DNA of 64,000 bases from Riemerella anatipestifer (GCF_035666175.1 NZ_CP142016.1:2046001-2110000); one strand, 5' to 3'; shown: positions 1-7,533, counted from the stretch's first letter. Numbers and translations: made by a program. The notes: a model not told the origin generated them from the letters alone.

Positions 1-66
1 AACTGAGATTTAAGAATATGCATATCACGAAAATTTAAAGTTTAGCGACACAAATTTAGTGATTTA

Positions 67-112
67 TCCCGAGCTAGTAAGACTAGTTAAGCGGAGCGAA
101 ACCGCCTCGGGA
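67..112 (+). ncRNA. compact three-stem (tRNA-like) structure upstream of the transposase
   Basis: A 7-bp outer stem (TCCCGAG 67-73 with CTCGGGA 106-112) encloses CTAGT-AAG-ACTAG (74-86), a TTAA linker, and GCGG-AGCGAAA-CCGC (91-105). The last hairpin abuts the 3' strand of the outer stem, as a T-arm abuts an acceptor stem. It is followed by ACAAAAAA and, 22 bases later, the transposase start. No anticodon arm exists, so it is not a functional tRNA. The role is inferred: 5'-UTR control element or tRNA mimic. Compare 5293-5334. Confidence 0.5.
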
Positions 113-134
113 ACAAAAAAAACAAATCTATAAA

Positions 135-2180
135 ATGCCACACCTTTGGGGAAACATATTAGTAGTGACAAAAGACGAGCTTGTGCCTAAATATTATAAA
201 ACAATACAGGCTCTTCAAGTTAGTATTTGGCGTTACAAAAACTTGCCTTATGGTATTAAACAAGTACAGAAGGGAGGTAATGGTCGCCAAATGTTAGTTA
301 ATTTTGATACGCTCCCTAAAGAACTGCAAGAGGCAATAGGCGACCCTAGAAAAATGGAACACCCACTTTTACACTTTTGGGAGGTTAGCCCTCTAGCCAC
401 GGCTTTCTATACTACTTTTGATTTTGAGGACGGTATGCCGCTAAAAACGGAGTTCCAAGAGGAGTATATCACTAACGCCTCCGTACTTATTGCTTTACAA
501 AAGCTGAAAGAACACAGACTAGCATTGAAGGACGGTAAAAAAGTGGGAATTACCAAGTCTCTTTGGGAGGATATGGTAACCTTTAATGATATTCTTCCGA
601 AAATACACCACCGCCCTCATACCATGATGGTTGGAGAAAGGCATTTTGATAGACTTTTTAAAGCGTTTTTAAAAGGCGATGAAAAGGGATTTAATTTTGA
701 GAGCCTTATTTCTAAAAAGCTCAACAATCAGCACCGCCGTATTATGACGGACGAGATGATGGAACTGCTTAACGCTATGTTTGCTGGGCAGGAGCATAAG
801 CCGACACGCACCGAGATTGCCAATAAATATCAAGGTTTTTTGGAGGGCGAGGTCGAAGTTATCAACCATACAACGGGAGAAGTATACGACCATACGGATA
901 GAACGAAGTACAAAAAAATATCCGAAAGCTCTATCATTGCATGGCTTGCTAAATGGGAGTACAAAATAGGAGCCTTTGCTAAAAGAAGTGGCAACCGCCA
1001 AACCTTATTACAGCAATTTGTGCCTTACCACTCTTTATCTAAAGTGAAAGAGGCAGGTGTATTAGTTTCTATTGACGATAGACAGCCTCCATTTTTCTAC
1101 GATAAAGGTAAAAGAATGTGGTTTTATATGGCGATAGACCTAGGTTCTGAAGCGTGGACGACTTGGGTGCATGGAGAAACTAAAGAGGGGCTAATATTGG
1201 AGTTTTACCGCCAAATGGTAAGAAACTACACCGAGTGGGGCTTTAATCTGCCTTTGGAATTAGAGTGCGAAAGTGCGTTGAATAGCACTTTTAAAGATAC
1301 TTTCTTAAAACAAGGAGCCATGTTTGAGCGTGTGAGAATAGAGGCGAACAAAGCAAGGTCTAAGCATATTGAGAGGTATTTTGGTAAGCTCCGCTATGAG
1401 TTTGAGAAAGATAAAAATGGCTGGTTGGGACGACCGTTTGCAAGGAAAGAAGACAACCAAAAAGGGGCTGGTGCGGACATCATTTTACCAAAGGAAAAAA
1501 TCATCATGAACTCGCTCTACGACATTCAAAAATGGAACAATATGGAGCACAGTCGCTACGAGGGCAAAAGCCGTTGGCAAGTTTTTACAGAAATGCAATG
1601 CAAAGACACGAAACCTACCAACTGGAGAGCGATACTCCCTCATTTAGGAAGGGTTACAAGTACCTCTTGTAATGCGGGTATAGTAAGATTTAGAAGTGCC
1701 GAATATTTACTAGGATTAGGTGGAGAAATAGCTTTAGGCGACGATTTAATCAAGCTAATGAAGTATGTGGAGGGCAAGAGCTTTGAGGTGTATTGGCTTG
1801 ACGGCAACGACGGTAGTCCATTAAAAGCAATGATTTATTACGATGATATGCTTTTGTGTGAATTATTACCAAAGCCAGTATATAGCCGTGCTTACCATGA
1901 GTTAGATGATACGGGTAAAATCAACCGCCAAATTATGAGTGCTTATGAAAACACCGTGAACGCCTTTATGCGTGAGCGTAAAAATGATATTGACAATCTC
2001 ACGGTTATAGACCGCCGTTCTAAAATCATCGGTAACAGCTTTGTGATACCAGGTCTTGAAGCCTTTATCCCAAGCGAAGAACCAGCCAAAATAATCAATA
2101 TAGAAGATGAGGAATATTCTCCACTAGAGCAACCTTCTACGGGTAGAAAGTCTAAATCTTTATTCTCAAACTTTAGCTAA
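135..2180 (+). CDS. Mu-type DDE transposase A (MuA-like)
   Basis: This 681-residue protein would join the phage ends to target DNA during lysogeny and replicative transposition. The N-terminal 70 residues look like a winged-helix DNA-binding region. The RNase H-like core runs from about residue 300 to 430. D314 (SIDDRQPPF) aligns with MuA D269 and E413 (HIERYFG) with MuA E392. At the place of the second MuA aspartate (IDNTRG) this protein has ECES (E377/E379), so the middle carboxylate seems to be Glu. The C-terminal part continues as the Mu transposase C domain. It heads the early operon, 14 bases before the MuB-like ATPase. The start follows an A-rich stretch with no strong ribosome binding site, normal in this phylum. 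Confidence 0.92.
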   Translation: MPHLWGNILVVTKDELVPKYYKTIQALQVSIWRYKNLPYGIKQVQKGGNGRQMLVNFDTLPKELQEAIGDPRKMEHPLLHFWEVSPLATAFYTTFDFEDGMPLKTEFQEEYITNASVLIALQKLKEHRLALKDGKKVGITKSLWEDMVTFNDILPKIHHRPHTMMVGERHFDRLFKAFLKGDEKGFNFESLISKKLNNQHRRIMTDEMMELLNAMFAGQEHKPTRTEIANKYQGFLEGEVEVINHTTGEVYDHTDRTKYKKISESSIIAWLAKWEYKIGAFAKRSGNRQTLLQQFVPYHSLSKVKEAGVLVSIDDRQPPFFYDKGKRMWFYMAIDLGSEAWTTWVHGETKEGLILEFYRQMVRNYTEWGFNLPLELECESALNSTFKDTFLKQGAMFERVRIEANKARSKHIERYFGKLRYEFEKDKNGWLGRPFARKEDNQKGAGADIILPKEKIIMNSLYDIQKWNNMEHSRYEGKSRWQVFTEMQCKDTKPTNWRAILPHLGRVTSTSCNAGIVRFRSAEYLLGLGGEIALGDDLIKLMKYVEGKSFEVYWLDGNDGSPLKAMIYYDDMLLCELLPKPVYSRAYHELDDTGKINRQIMSAYENTVNAFMRERKNDIDNLTVIDRRSKIIGNSFVIPGLEAFIPSEEPAKIINIEDEEYSPLEQPSTGRKSKSLFSNFS

Positions 2181-2194
2181 AAAATAACAAATAT

Positions 2195-3091
2195 ATGGAA
2201 ATTTCAAAAGAACTAAAAGAGGCAATCGTAGAGACGATGCTAAAAGATAGAGAACGCTACGGCGGAAGTGATACAGCTTATGCTAAAACACTAAATATAC
2301 ACGGCACTGTATTTAACCGTCTTAAAAAAGGAGAGAGAGAGCATCTTTTGTCTCCCTCCCAATGGCTAAACATCGGCAGAAAACTGCAAGTAAAGCTTGG
2401 TAAAAACACATGGAAAGCGGTAGAGACTGATGTGTATTTGGAACTGCAGGACGACTTCCGTTTTTGTCAAGAAAATGCAAAGTCGCTGATATTGGTGGAC
2501 GACTGCGGTATAGGGAAAACCTATTGTGCCAAAATTCTTATTTCTAAAATGAAAAACGCCTTTTATGTAGATGCGAGCCAATATAAAAGCAAGCGTTTGT
2601 TCATCAAAGCCCTTGCAAGAGAATTAGGGAGCGGAACCACAGGTACTTATTCTGAAATACTAGAAAACCTAAAATACTACATCAATGCCCTTGGAAAAGT
2701 GTTTATCTGCATAGATGAGGCTGGCGATTTGGATTATGCCGCTTTTTTAGAGCTTAAAGGTTTAGTAAACGGTACTACGAGCAGATGTGGCTGGTATATG
2801 ATAGGGGCAGACGGTTTAAGAGCTAAAATAAAAAGAGGTATCAATAATGAGAAAGTAGGCTACCGAGAAATATTTGACCGCTTTTCTGCTGAATTTAGAG
2901 GTATTACGCCCGATGATAAAGTTCAGAAAATGGACTTCTACGACAAACTTTTGAGAGATGTAGCCGTTGCCAATCTTCAAGACAAATCAAATGTAAACGC
3001 AATAGTAAGACAATGCTTTACAAAGAAAGATGACAAAGTTAAAAGCCTTAGATATTTAGAAACACTAATCAGAACTAAACAAGTAGCATAG
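2195..3091 (+). CDS. MuB-like AAA ATPase, target-DNA activator
   Basis: A 298-residue AAA protein. Residues 1-70 contain a helix-turn-helix-like segment (YAKTLNIHGTVFNRLKKGE), as in the N-terminal DNA-binding part of MuB. A Walker A motif (DDCGIGKTY) lies near residue 105 and Walker B (FICIDEAGD) near 172. MuB proteins bind target DNA, deliver it to the transposase and give target immunity. The position directly after the transposase supports this. The stop codon abuts the next ATG. Confidence 0.88.
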   Translation: MEISKELKEAIVETMLKDRERYGGSDTAYAKTLNIHGTVFNRLKKGEREHLLSPSQWLNIGRKLQVKLGKNTWKAVETDVYLELQDDFRFCQENAKSLILVDDCGIGKTYCAKILISKMKNAFYVDASQYKSKRLFIKALARELGSGTTGTYSEILENLKYYINALGKVFICIDEAGDLDYAAFLELKGLVNGTTSRCGWYMIGADGLRAKIKRGINNEKVGYREIFDRFSAEFRGITPDDKVQKMDFYDKLLRDVAVANLQDKSNVNAIVRQCFTKKDDKVKSLRYLETLIRTKQVA

Positions 3092-3721
3092 ATGAGGACA
3101 ATAAGCGTAAAACAAGCCTATTTAAAAAAATTCAAAACCTTTGAATTTGACGGCATTTGGAAAGAAGTTTTTTATCAGAACCCCGAAACCACAGGAGCGT
3201 GGTTAGTGTACGGAACAGAAAAACAAGGTAAATCTACATTTGCCATAATGCTGGCAGATTATCTCACCAAATTTGGGAAGGTACTTTATATAAGTGCTGA
3301 GGAGGGCGTAAGTCTTCACTTCGTGAACCTAATGGCAAAAATAGGAGTAGATGGCGATAACCCTAAGATAAAATTAGCAGAGTTTACCCCTTTTGAGGAT
3401 ATAGAAGAAAGGCTTGCTAAAAGACAATGCCCTAAAATAGTTGTGATAGACAATATCACAGTTTACAAAGATGAGATTAACAAAAAAAGGGCGCTAGACT
3501 TTTATAGAAAAAATGAAGATAAGCTCATCATCTTTATTAGTCACGAGGAACGAGGACAGCCTGACACGGCAGAGGGACGCCTCTGGAAAAAACTAAGCAA
3601 AACTATAATACAAATCGTAGGTCAAAAAGCAATTTTCAAAGGGCGTGGTGTAGGTGGAGAGCTAATGATAGACGACGAAAAAGCCATGCTTTATCACGGA
3701 ACCAAAATAAAAAACCAGTAA
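3092..3721 (+). CDS. RecA-fold P-loop ATPase of the early region
   Basis: A 209-residue protein with a P-loop (YGTEKQGKST, about residues 40-49) and a hydrophobic Walker B strand ending in Asp (IVVIDN, about 118), the layout of small RecA/RadA-type (AAA_25-like) ATPases. It starts on the base after the MuB-like stop codon and is presumably co-translated with it. Mu has no obvious counterpart; related genes follow the B gene in Mu-like phages of Bacteroidota. A role in phage recombination or replication is inferred only. Confidence 0.7.
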   Translation: MRTISVKQAYLKKFKTFEFDGIWKEVFYQNPETTGAWLVYGTEKQGKSTFAIMLADYLTKFGKVLYISAEEGVSLHFVNLMAKIGVDGDNPKIKLAEFTPFEDIEERLAKRQCPKIVVIDNITVYKDEINKKRALDFYRKNEDKLIIFISHEERGQPDTAEGRLWKKLSKTIIQIVGQKAIFKGRGVGGELMIDDEKAMLYHGTKIKNQ

Positions 3722-3724
3722 TAT

Positions 3725-4033
3725 ATGAAAGCATACACTTATATCCACATCCTAAGCCTAGATAGTATTTTTAGGCTACTCACATGGCAAGAGAGACTTC
3801 TGTTGCATTATGGCATATCCAAAAGAAAGGAAGTAAAATTCACTCCGAAATTACAGGTCATAAGTGATTGGATAGCCCACGCTAGATGGGAGGCTCCCGT
3901 GATGAAGTACGGACAAGACCGCCTCCTTTATTTTGAAAACGAAAACGGTAATCTACAAATGATAGACACCTATATAAAAAATCATAGTTACATCATAGAC
4001 CAAATAAACGATTTACTAGATGAAGACCTTTAA
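3725..4033 (+). CDS. small phage early protein, function unknown
   Basis: 102 residues, not recognised. It is aromatic-rich and mixed alpha/beta in appearance with an acidic C-terminus (DDLLDEDL type). It lies three bases after the RecA-fold ATPase and overlaps the next small gene by 14 bases, which supports translation within the early operon. Confidence 0.6.
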   Translation: MKAYTYIHILSLDSIFRLLTWQERLLLHYGISKRKEVKFTPKLQVISDWIAHARWEAPVMKYGQDRLLYFENENGNLQMIDTYIKNHSYIIDQINDLLDEDL

Positions 4034-4151
4034 TAATTTCCAATTTGATTTTAGGAAATATCAACAGAAGCAAGATGCTAAAATGGCTTTAAGAAAAGCC
4101 AAAGAGTTAGAAGAACAACGCAAAAATAATAAACAATGCAAGAAAGTATAG
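4020..4151 (+). CDS. small basic phage protein (43 aa)
   Basis: A short frame that begins in the last codons of the preceding gene and runs 16 bases into the next one, bridging an otherwise empty gap. The product is very lysine/glutamine-rich and helical (KALRKAKELEEQRKNNKQ pattern), typical of small phage early proteins. Function unknown; support comes mainly from the tight overlapping layout. Confidence 0.45.
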   Translation: MKTFNNFQFDFRKYQQKQDAKMALRKAKELEEQRKNNKQCKKV

Positions 4152-4318
4152 GAAATGAGTTTTTTCCTCCAAGTGAGGAGGAACTCAAAGAAATCATCGC
4201 CGAGCTGAAACGCAGGCTAGAAGATGAAAGCTACGAAGAGGAGTGGGTTAAAATCCACGAGGAACTCCTTTTTAGACAAAGGCAACTAAAAGAAACAATA
4301 AAAAATAACGAGATATGA
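4136..4318 (+). CDS. small acidic helical phage protein
   Basis: 60 residues, strongly charged with a predicted long helix (EELKEIIAELKRRLEDE). It overlaps its neighbours at both ends, including a 4-base ATGA overlap with the following gene, the usual sign of translational coupling. Family not recognised. Confidence 0.5.
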   Translation: MQESIGNEFFPPSEEELKEIIAELKRRLEDESYEEEWVKIHEELLFRQRQLKETIKNNEI

Positions 4319-4569
4319 AAGAAAAATTTGCAATTCTACACGATACTGAAAAGCACGGACAAATCCTCATAACAAAGGAATATGATTTAAAAGATAATTT
4401 CTATAAGATAACCTATCAATTTGAATTAGAAGGGGTCATGCCAGTATTTAGTCTTAATATAAAATCAAGAAAAAAAGCTAATAAGGTATTCAAAGAATTA
4501 GAAAATAAGGAAACTGCTATAAGTGAAATAGATAAAATAATAATAGCAATACAACGAGTAACAGGATAA
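4315..4569 (+). CDS. small phage protein, function unknown
   Basis: 84 residues, beginning in a 4-base ATGA overlap with the upstream gene. Alternating strands and lysines suggest a small beta-rich fold. No family recognised. A 71-base gap follows before the Gam-like gene. Confidence 0.5.
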   Translation: MKEKFAILHDTEKHGQILITKEYDLKDNFYKITYQFELEGVMPVFSLNIKSRKKANKVFKELENKETAISEIDKIIIAIQRVTG

Positions 4570-4640
4570 AAAAGGCAAATACTACCGCCTTTACTTTGAA
4601 AAAGAAAGCTAATCATTATTAACCTTAAATATTTAAAACA

Positions 4641-5021
4641 ATGAACAAAGAAATCGTAGAGGTAGCAGAAACCTACCAAAAAATTGACAGGCAAATCGAA
4701 GATTTGCAGTCAAAACAAAAACCGCTAAAAAAACAATTAATTGACTATGCGGAAGAACATAAATCAGACTTTGACGAGGCGTTTCAGCTGAAATTCCCCA
4801 ATGGTACATACATAAGCCAGCGAGTAAGTGATGTAATAGAGGGAACCAAAGAGTCTAAACAGCAATTGCTAGAGGAAACCGCGGGCTTATACGCAGAAAT
4901 TAAGCTAAATGAAAAAGAGGTATTGGAAGAAGCTCCTCATAATAGCAGGCTGAGAAAATTACTCACAAAGTTAGGCTTAAAAGTGGCACAAAAGGAAACC
5001 TTTGCGGTATACGCAGGGTAA
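4641..5021 (+). CDS. Gam-like host-nuclease inhibitor (tentative)
   Basis: 126 residues with the Mu Gam layout: an N-terminal coiled coil (about residues 5-45), a short beta segment (KFPNGTYISQRVSDV, about 53-67) where Gam has its beta strands, a second helix with the LNEKEVL motif, and a C-terminal strand (KVAQKETFAVYAG). Gam binds DNA ends as a dimer and shields them from RecBCD-type exonucleases. This copy is shorter than the 174-residue Mu protein, and the match is by layout and short motifs, so the assignment is moderate. It stands directly before the Acb2/Tad1-like gene. Confidence 0.55.
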   Translation: MNKEIVEVAETYQKIDRQIEDLQSKQKPLKKQLIDYAEEHKSDFDEAFQLKFPNGTYISQRVSDVIEGTKESKQQLLEETAGLYAEIKLNEKEVLEEAPHNSRLRKLLTKLGLKVAQKETFAVYAG

Positions 5022-5047
5022 TTTAACTAACAAAAAATAAAAAAACA

Positions 5048-5284
5048 ATGAATACAAAAGGAAATAAAATGACATCGTATGATGCCAACGAGCAAAACCC
5101 ATTTGCAAAGCAAGTAAGAAGACAAGTATCAGACTTGATAGATGACTTGGAGATATTAAGAGGTGCTGGAAAAAATAAAAATATAGCCCCCGCAAGCAGC
5201 GAAAAACAACGCCTTATTTCTATCGCTCAAACCAAACTGGAGGAAGCATGTATGTTTGCTGTAAAAGCAATTTATGCAGAATAA
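5048..5284 (+). CDS. Acb2/Tad1-like cyclic-nucleotide sponge candidate (anti-defence)
   Basis: 78 residues. The C-terminal helix (about residues 54-78; RLISIAQTKLEEACMFAVKAI) has the pattern of the Acb2/Tad1 helical hairpin: a paired basic residue, a T-K/D-L/I-x-x-A/G core, M, then a small-residue K/R-A-I ending. Acb2 proteins sequester CBASS cyclic oligonucleotides and Tad1 proteins sequester Thoeris signals, so a phage carrying one can blunt these defences. An upstream helix (residues 18-42) could form the other half of the hairpin. It lies between the Gam-like gene and a tRNA-like structure. The assignment is by motif memory without alignment. Confidence 0.5.
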   Translation: MNTKGNKMTSYDANEQNPFAKQVRRQVSDLIDDLEILRGAGKNKNIAPASSEKQRLISIAQTKLEEACMFAVKAIYAE

Positions 5285-5292
5285 AAACCATT

Positions 5293-5334
5293 TTCCGCAC
5301 TAGAAGGCTTCGGGGTTCAAGCCCCCGAGCGGAA
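5293..5334 (+). ncRNA. minimal tRNA-like fold with a consensus T-arm
   Basis: CGGGG (311-315 of the 5000s block, i.e. 5311-5315) pairs with CCCCG (5323-5327) around the 7-base loop TTCAAGC, an exact match to the tRNA T-loop consensus TTCRANY with G53 and C61. One base later GCGGAA (5329-5334) pairs with TTCCGC (5293-5298), like an acceptor stem. D- and anticodon arms are replaced by about 12 bases containing CTAG. The element ends GGAACAAAAAA, the same 11 bases that end the fold at 67-112. Either a reduced tRNA relic or a tRNA-mimicking 5'-UTR element. Confidence 0.5.
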
Positions 5335-5347
5335 CAAAAAAGAAAGT

Positions 5348-5527
5348 ATGGCGAAAAAAATAACAAAAAAAGCTATCAACATCATGAAGATTGATGTTAT
5401 AAGCCAAAAATTAGAAATTTTGGAGCACAGACTGACTATGAGAATGACGAAAGGAAACAAAGCCTCTATGTTTTTGCATATAAAAAGCTTAAAGGAAAAT
5501 TTAGAAGAGCTAAAAAATAGGTTATAA
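5348..5527 (+). CDS. small basic helical phage protein (59 aa)
   Basis: A 59-residue frame directly after the tRNA-like fold (13 bases) and two bases before the next start codon. The product is lysine-rich with a heptad-like second half (LKENLEELKNRL), suggesting a short coiled coil. An AGAAAGT stretch before the ATG may act as a ribosome binding site. Function unknown. Confidence 0.55.
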   Translation: MAKKITKKAINIMKIDVISQKLEILEHRLTMRMTKGNKASMFLHIKSLKENLEELKNRL

Positions 5528-5528
5528 T

Positions 5529-5726
5529 ATGCTAAACATTTTACTTGGAATAATATCCACCGTGTTTATTTTCAGAGCAATGGCTAATAGAGAAAAATTA
5601 GACCGCTGTTATAGAATGGATATAAATATTGAACAAGAGGAATTTTTAGAAATTTTAAACACGATAGTGGCAATTATTTTTGGATTAGCCGCCTTCATAG
5701 ATTGGAATTATTATTTAAACCAATAA
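5529..5726 (+). CDS. small membrane protein of the early region
   Basis: 65 residues with two hydrophobic segments (residues 1-18 and about 44-60) flanking a charged loop, so probably two membrane passes with both termini on the same side. It follows the previous stop after one base. Superinfection exclusion is a common job for such phage proteins, but nothing here proves it. Confidence 0.55.
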   Translation: MLNILLGIISTVFIFRAMANREKLDRCYRMDINIEQEEFLEILNTIVAIIFGLAAFIDWNYYLNQ

Positions 5727-5738
5727 AAAATAAATACT

Positions 5739-6209
5739 ATGGCAACAATAAAGAAACTCCAAACGCTCTTCTCTAAAAAGGGCTTCAACACGGACGAAAG
5801 GCACGAGGTCATCTACGAGTTCACGAATGGCAGAACCTCTAGCAGTAGAGAGCTGTCTACTCGGGAATTGGAAGACCTCTGCAATGCCTTAGAGGGCATC
5901 AAAAAAAGCAAAACACAGTTAATAAGCACCTGCCTCTCCATTTTGGAAGCAGAGGGCATCCACCGCCCGAATGAACCTCTCCTAGAAATAACGGAAAAAG
6001 GAGCAAAGCCCAATCCTTTCGGACATCTGAACCGCTGGATGTTGGAACGAAGTGTTTATAAAAAACCGTTGGCGTTCCACTCCGTATCAGAGCTGGAGGT
6101 GCTTCTTCGCCAACTGCACAAGTTGGCAGATAATAATAGAAAAGCCTCCGAAAAATTTGGTAATAAAGCCTATTGGAATAAGGCTGATAAAATTAAAAAT
6201 TTGAATTAA
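5739..6209 (+). CDS. GemA/gp16-like phage protein (DUF1018-type, tentative)
   Basis: 156 residues. Residues 1-55 (KLQTLFSKKGFNTDERHEVIYEFTNGR...LSTRELEDLCNAL) match the GemA pattern: a helix, a short D/E-R-x-x-x-Y segment, then an S-x-x-E-L helix. A second helical region has LNRWML, comparable to the arginine/lysine-rich C-terminal part of GemA. Mu GemA modulates host gene expression and DNA supercoiling during early infection. Order and size fit; the assignment rests on pattern only. Confidence 0.45.
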   Translation: MATIKKLQTLFSKKGFNTDERHEVIYEFTNGRTSSSRELSTRELEDLCNALEGIKKSKTQLISTCLSILEAEGIHRPNEPLLEITEKGAKPNPFGHLNRWMLERSVYKKPLAFHSVSELEVLLRQLHKLADNNRKASEKFGNKAYWNKADKIKNLN

Positions 6210-6210
6210 A

Positions 6211-6534
6211 ATGAAATTAAAGCTAAAGATAGATAGAGAAACTATATTGTTGCTCAACAAAGCTTTTGTTAATCCGTATATTTTAGCTCTAATAGGAGAA
6301 ACGGCGTTTATAAAAAGAATTGAAAAATCACTAATAATAGAGATTAGAGATATTTTAACAAAAAAGTACTTTACCCAATCTAATACTTCAACGGTAGAGC
6401 TGTATAAACACTCTGCCGTAGTGTTCTATGAATTATTAAAAGTCATTTTATCCTCGTCTCAACTTTCTCCCGACCAATTTATAAAAATAGACCAACTTAA
6501 AAATGAAGTTCATCAAAAAACACAAGCCTTATGA
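6211..6534 (+). CDS. phage early protein, function unknown
   Basis: 107 residues, mostly helical, not recognised. It begins one base after the GemA-like stop and ends in a 4-base ATGA overlap with the next gene, so it sits inside the same operon. Confidence 0.55.
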   Translation: MKLKLKIDRETILLLNKAFVNPYILALIGETAFIKRIEKSLIIEIRDILTKKYFTQSNTSTVELYKHSAVVFYELLKVILSSSQLSPDQFIKIDQLKNEVHQKTQAL

Positions 6535-6971
6535 ACCAGTACATTATAATCCACAAAAAAAGCGAAAGAAAAATAACTCTTTCATATGATAGAACTTTCG
6601 GTTTGCTAAGGGCAGTTGAACTGTCCGAAGCTCGGTGGACAGAGGTTGATATAAACATAGTTTTGAGGCACGCCAACAAGCTACGCACGGAGGTAGCTTT
6701 TATAAAAAAAATGGAAGAGAAAGACCCTGACTTTGATTACCTAGAAATGCCCAAAGACTTAAGGTTTGAGGTTTTCTGGAACCTCTACGGCTACAAAAAG
6801 GGCAAAATAGCTACCACCCAAAAAGCGTGGAATGCATTGTCCGAAGCAGACAAAATAGAGGTGCTTCTTTACATTCCAAAATTCAAAGAAACGAAAAAGA
6901 TAGATAAAACGGCGATGCCGTACCCTTCAACCTTCCTCAACCAAAAATACTGGTTGGCGGATAAAATATAA
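6531..6971 (+). CDS. phage replication-type protein with FWNLY...PTFLNQ C-terminus
   Basis: 146 residues. The C-terminal half (FWNLYGYKKGKIATTQKAW...YIPKF...MPYPSTFLNQKYW) is the characteristic tail of many phage and plasmid replication initiator/helicase-loader proteins, in which FWxxYP-x-K-x-AxxAW precedes MPHPxTFLNQxRW. The N-terminal half is not recognised. Translation is coupled to the upstream gene. Replisome recruitment during transposition is a reasonable inference. Confidence 0.5.
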   Translation: MNQYIIIHKKSERKITLSYDRTFGLLRAVELSEARWTEVDINIVLRHANKLRTEVAFIKKMEEKDPDFDYLEMPKDLRFEVFWNLYGYKKGKIATTQKAWNALSEADKIEVLLYIPKFKETKKIDKTAMPYPSTFLNQKYWLADKI

Positions 6972-6977
6972 ATAGTT

Positions 6978-7265
6978 ATGGTAAAAATATATAAGCGTTC
7001 ATATACAGACCCATGGTTTGTGGAAATAGGAATTTCTATAAATGTACCACAAACAAAAATAATAGATTTTTTAGAAAAACGAGGCTATGAAATAAAGCCT
7101 TATATCTACAGAGAGCCTGCGGAGCAAGGCTTTTTAATAGATGAACCACCCTTTGAGGAGCAAACCTTAACCGCTACCAAAAAGGGCGAAAAACAAAGCA
7201 AAGACAATTTATATTTAAAAATCTTTGAAAAAGAGTTTAAAAAGCATTTAAAAGAATTTTATTAA
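6978..7265 (+). CDS. phage early protein, function unknown
   Basis: 95 residues. An N-terminal KIYKRSY/VEIGISI segment and an internal LTATKKGE motif are visible, but I cannot tie them to a family. The product is basic at the C-terminus. It lies between the replication-type gene and the dsRNA-binding gene in the same operon. Confidence 0.5.
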   Translation: MVKIYKRSYTDPWFVEIGISINVPQTKIIDFLEKRGYEIKPYIYREPAEQGFLIDEPPFEEQTLTATKKGEKQSKDNLYLKIFEKEFKKHLKEFY

Positions 7266-7282
7266 CTAAATATTAAATTATT

Positions 7283-7498
7283 ATGACAAATCCAATTGTG
7301 AAATTGGCAGAAACATGCCAAAAAATTTACAGAGAAAACATCATCACACGAGTTGTAAAAAAAGAGGGACTAGACCATTGTCCTACCATTACGGTAGAGA
7401 TAGAACTCCCCGACGGGAGAGTTTTTAAAGCCTCCGCAGAAAACCAAAAAGCAGCAAAACAAAAAGCTGCTAAAAAAGCCTTAGAAAAATTGAGGTAA
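7283..7498 (+). CDS. stand-alone double-stranded RNA-binding domain protein
   Basis: 71 residues forming essentially one dsRBD: an N-terminal helix (NPIVKLAETCQK), strand, the GLDH turn equivalent to the conserved G-x-x-H of loop 2, two strands (TITVEIEL, RVFKASA), then the C-terminal helix beginning with the basic KAAKQKAAKKALEKL motif whose lysines contact the RNA phosphates. No RNase III, ADAR or kinase part is attached. It is the last early gene, followed 4 bases later by a terminator. Phage-borne single dsRBDs are unusual; shielding phage dsRNA from host RNase III or an RNA-sensing defence is an inference by analogy with vaccinia E3L. Confidence 0.8.
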   Translation: MTNPIVKLAETCQKIYRENIITRVVKKEGLDHCPTITVEIELPDGRVFKASAENQKAAKQKAAKKALEKLR

Positions 7499-7501
7499 AG
7501 T

Positions 7502-7533
7502 AAAAACGCTTGGAAGTTCCAAGCGTTTTTTTT
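7502..7533 (+). terminator. rho-independent terminator of the early operon
   Basis: AAAACGCTTGGAA pairs with TTCCAAGCGTTTT around a single G, then a run of eight T. It ends the early operon after the dsRBD gene. Its T-run continues into TATTTTTG, which serves as the -7 box of the next promoter. Confidence 0.85.

Noticed and set aside
1..60. ACGAAAA at about 27-33 as the left phage end
   Set aside because: It resembles the right-end repeats, but no host junction, target duplication or second repeat can be shown, and no repressor gene is present, so the true left end is more likely outside the window.
91..105. Hammerhead-type ribozyme suggested by CGAAAC in a three-way junction
   Set aside because: The CUGAUGA core is absent and the junction geometry differs.
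5293..5334. Functional tRNA gene
   Set aside because: T-arm and acceptor-like stem exist, but there is no anticodon arm and only about 12 bases replace D and anticodon arms.
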